Assembly (NCBI GenBank): GCA_025356595.1
Contig: JANXSQ010000042.1
Span: 1-41,900, forward strand
Source of the DNA: Janthinobacterium sp.
Lineage (GTDB): Bacteria > Pseudomonadota > Gammaproteobacteria > Burkholderiales > Burkholderiaceae_D
Direction: 5' to 3'
DNA: 41,900 bases
Shown here: piece after piece, positions 39,874-41,900 of the stretch
Layout of the letters: every line of letters begins with the position of its first letter
Position numbering within the stretch: the stretch's first letter is position 1
Translations under genes and position numbers: made by a program
The notes under the pieces: model-generated
Seen by the model: the letters and a program-made list of their open reading frames with translations, nothing else
Databases searched by the model: none
What the model was told of the DNA's origin: nothing

Positions 39874-40156
39874 CGTGGTCGTGGTCGAAGGGGGCAACGG
39901 GGCGAAACGGGAGTGTCAGGAATTTTGTGTGCCCAAGCGAAGCCGGTTTGGCCGGTCTTTTCGACGCGCATGCAGAAACCGATGTCGTCTCCGGTCAGTC
40001 GCTCGACGTGCTGGATCCGCATCTGACGCTCACCTGCGTGGGCCTTGTGCGGCGAGGCGGTCGCCATCATTTCGGCGCCGGGCAGGTACAAGCGAAAAAC
40101 GAGCTGCCCGGCGCATCTGGCCGGCGGCGTCCGTCGAGGGGCGCCCGCCGGACCTC

Positions 40157-41542
40157 TTATTGCCCCGGTGGCAGCTCTACCAGGCGCGCGCTGAGCGTGG
40201 CCTTACCGCCGGCCGGTTTTTGCGCCAGCATGCTGATCGTGGCGCCGTCCGGCCATGCGATGATCTCGCTACCTGCGTTGGACAGAACGGCGGTCGTTTT
40301 TCGATTCGCACCGGCCACCCAAATCGTCATTTGGAGCGAGGCGCCGCCTGTCGCGGCGACGCTCAGCTTGTAACGTTTCGGCGCGTTCGGTCCGGCGCCT
40401 TTCACCACGTTGACATCCCGCATCGAGAAATTCGTCTGGCTCATGAAGCCGGCCGTCGTGTCCCACGTCAGCGCTTGCTGGAAAGTATCGTAGACGCCCA
40501 GCTTGTCATTTTTGTTGGCGACATAATTGGGCGCCCACGTGCCGCGCATGGACAGCAGGTTGACTTCGCTTTCCGGGACGCGCGCAACGCCGTTGCCGTT
40601 GATGTGGCCGTCTTGCGACACGACCGGACGCAGGGCATGCTGAATTTTTTGGAGTTGATCGGCGGGCAAGGAACCCCATGTGGCGCCGTTTTCAACGTAG
40701 ATGACAAAGGGCGTGTTGTAGTTACGGTCGACCACGTAGGCGCCGTACGTCTTCAAGGTCGTGGCGACCTTGAGCAGGCGCAGGTCGGTGATTGGTTTCA
40801 AGTCGAAGCTGGCCGGCAACATCATGCGCGTGCCTTCGGCGATTTGCCCGCTGTTCGCCTTTTGCGGATCGGTGGCGTCGCCGGACGTGGCAGGGTAAAT
40901 GAACTGGTTCGGCGCCGGGGTCAGCGCGGTGTAGTCGAGCGACATCGCCAGCGCGTGCTCGAACAAGGCCTTGCCGTCGTTGACTTCGTCGACACGGATC
41001 ATGCCGGCGGAGGTCGGCACGCCGGCCGCGCGCGCGCCTTGGAAATAATGGGCCGGATCGCCCCAGCCCGTACCGTTCAACGGCGACCACGCGATTTGCT
41101 GGGCGCTCCATTTTCCGGACGCGTCCATTGACAATTGCGAGAACGAATAGACTTTGTTTTCCGTGGAATCGACAATATCGGCGTGTCCGTCGGCGCCGGT
41201 GGCGCCCTGCGTATTCGCCGGCCAATGCGGAATTCTTACCGTCGCCAGCATTTTCTCCCCATCCGGATCCCACACGCCGGTGTTCGTGCCGCGCGGATAA
41301 ACGATCATCTCCTTGTTCGTATCTTGCGCCTGGAAAATGCCGGTCGACCAGGCGCCGCTGGCCACCGTCGGGTTGAACGTCGTGTCGGGGATTTGATATG
41401 TGCCGAACACCGGGTTGACCGGACGCGAGTTCCACAGCGAATCGGCGGAGAACATTTTGAGGTAGGAGCCGAAGGCCGGCGGCGTTTGGGCGTGGGCCAA
41501 CGACGCCAGGGCCAAGGCGCCGAAAGTGAAAAGTTTTTTCAT
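40157..41542 (-). CDS. Large secreted protein of unknown function
   Basis: The 461-aa protein has a signal peptide (MKKLFTFGALALASLAHAQT). The mature part starts FGSYLKMFSADSLWNSRPVN, resembling secreted proteins with an F-x-A-D-S-x-W-N opening, and continues as a beta-rich fold (DPDGEKMLATVRIPHWPANT, then GHADIVDSTENKVYSFSQLS). The C-terminal 100 residues look like a second beta domain. The start at 41542 is chosen because of the signal peptide and a GGA seven bases upstream. An upstream in-frame start adds 27 unlikely residues. No enzyme motif is recognised. Confidence 0.8.
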   Translation of the reverse strand: MKKLFTFGALALASLAHAQTPPAFGSYLKMFSADSLWNSRPVNPVFGTYQIPDTTFNPTVASGAWSTGIFQAQDTNKEMIVYPRGTNTGVWDPDGEKMLATVRIPHWPANTQGATGADGHADIVDSTENKVYSFSQLSMDASGKWSAQQIAWSPLNGTGWGDPAHYFQGARAAGVPTSAGMIRVDEVNDGKALFEHALAMSLDYTALTPAPNQFIYPATSGDATDPQKANSGQIAEGTRMMLPASFDLKPITDLRLLKVATTLKTYGAYVVDRNYNTPFVIYVENGATWGSLPADQLQKIQHALRPVVSQDGHINGNGVARVPESEVNLLSMRGTWAPNYVANKNDKLGVYDTFQQALTWDTTAGFMSQTNFSMRDVNVVKGAGPNAPKRYKLSVAATGGASLQMTIWVAGANRKTTAVLSNAGSEIIAWPDGATISMLAQKPAGGKATLSARLVELPPGQ

Positions 41543-41842
41543 TCTGAGATCCAATTGAATTAAATGCATTGCGAAAGGTGGCAACTGACGCGTCCGGACC
41601 AAGCATCGGGGGCGAATGCGCATATTCTCTTATTATAAATATTTATATCGTTGCAAAATAACAATACCATAAATTACATCATTCCTGATACGTCTATTCA
41701 GTTTTTAATAAAACAACAGTCAGAAATTGTATTTGTTGATCTGTTTTATTTCCAGTAAAAAATAAATGGTTCCATATGGAATTTAACGTGTCAAATAATT
41801 GAATGTTCAATGTTTAGACTGGAACGGTCAATTAAGAATGGT
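41543..41842. other. AT-rich intergenic region
   Basis: About 300 bp far more AT-rich than the rest of the window. No gene is seen. It probably contains the promoter for the leftward secreted-protein gene. The composition suggests a transferred segment or a silenced promoter region. Confidence 0.5.
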
Positions 41843-41900
41843 TGTTGGCGCCGATCCAATATTGACCCACCGCGCCGATCCAAATTTGACCCAGGGCGGG
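41843..41900 (+). mobile_element. End of an IS21-like insertion sequence
   Basis: From TGTTGGCGCC (41843) on, two direct repeats GCGCCGATCCAA-TTGACCCA (41848-41869 and 41872-41893) agree at 20 of 22 positions with 24-bp periodicity. IS21-family ends start with TG and contain multiple repeats of this kind, often with a GATCCAAAATTGACCC-like core. The transposase genes would lie to the right of the window. Confidence 0.6.

Noticed and set aside
39849-40091. 80-aa minus-strand ORF upstream of cytochrome b561
   Set aside because: It overlaps the b561 start, lacks a ribosome binding site, and its C-terminal part is Arg/Cys-rich. A fragment of a decayed gene cannot be excluded, but nothing supports it.
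1-41900. CRISPR array, rRNA or complete tRNA
   Set aside because: No regularly spaced repeat-spacer pattern and no rRNA motifs were seen. The only tRNA sequence is the 3' half at the attachment site.

Overview
The window holds the right-hand ~35 kb of a temperate tailed-phage genome (position 1 to about 35112), followed by ~6.8 kb of bacterial chromosome. High GC, the tRNA-Pro fragment at the junction and the style of the flanking genes suggest a beta-proteobacterium, most likely of the Oxalobacteraceae (Massilia/Duganella/Janthinobacterium type). That assignment is inference. The left end of the prophage, with the integrase and the intact tRNA, lies outside the window.

Layout of the prophage. 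(1) 1-2375 is a lambda-like immunity region. A CI/LexA-type repressor lies between two operator-promoter clusters, PL (562-603) and PR (2319-2375), which share a near-identical promoter core and a TTACY-N4-RGTAA half-site pattern. PL drives a DUF1566-type gene leftward. PR drives a Cro/YdaS-type gene whose ATG sits at the predicted transcription start. (2) 2382-7638 is the early/replication region: small regulators, a primase-helicase, a cluster of ten short repeats that looks like an origin, and a putative late antiterminator. (3) 7736-12131 holds small genes and an accessory structural cassette, including a NodB-like protein interrupted by an in-frame TGA. (4) 12137-21562 is a lambda-type head module: candidate cos, terminase, gpW, portal, S49 protease, scaffold, enlarged gpD, gpE and connector proteins. 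(5) 21572-32795 is a Mu-type contractile tail: DUF2635, sheath, tube, frameshifted chaperone, tape measure, split DNA-circularisation protein, and gp44-gp48-like baseplate, fibre and fibre chaperone. One small gene (27575-27799) runs against this operon. (6) 32795-34925 is lysis: membrane protein, two holin-like proteins, GH19 endolysin, and Rz with an embedded Rz1. (7) 34940-35112 is the right attachment region, ending in the 3' half of tRNA-Pro(GGG).

How the phage genes work together. The repressor would silence both early operons. After induction Cro and the early genes act, the primase-helicase would replicate from the repeat cluster, and a Q-like protein would let polymerase read through at least five intrinsic terminators placed between late genes. 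The virion would be a myovirus with a lambda-like head and a Mu-like tail.

The chromosomal flank contains two small secreted proteins preceded by a shared 16-bp element, and then an ECF sigma/anti-sigma pair divergent from a Tat-type metallophosphoesterase and a CuA-like cupredoxin. Both arms of that divergent unit carry AGCGGGAATA-N12-GCGCGGTA with identical spacing, which looks like the sigma factor's own promoter. A cytochrome b561 gene, a large secreted protein of unknown function and the end of an IS21-like element close the window.
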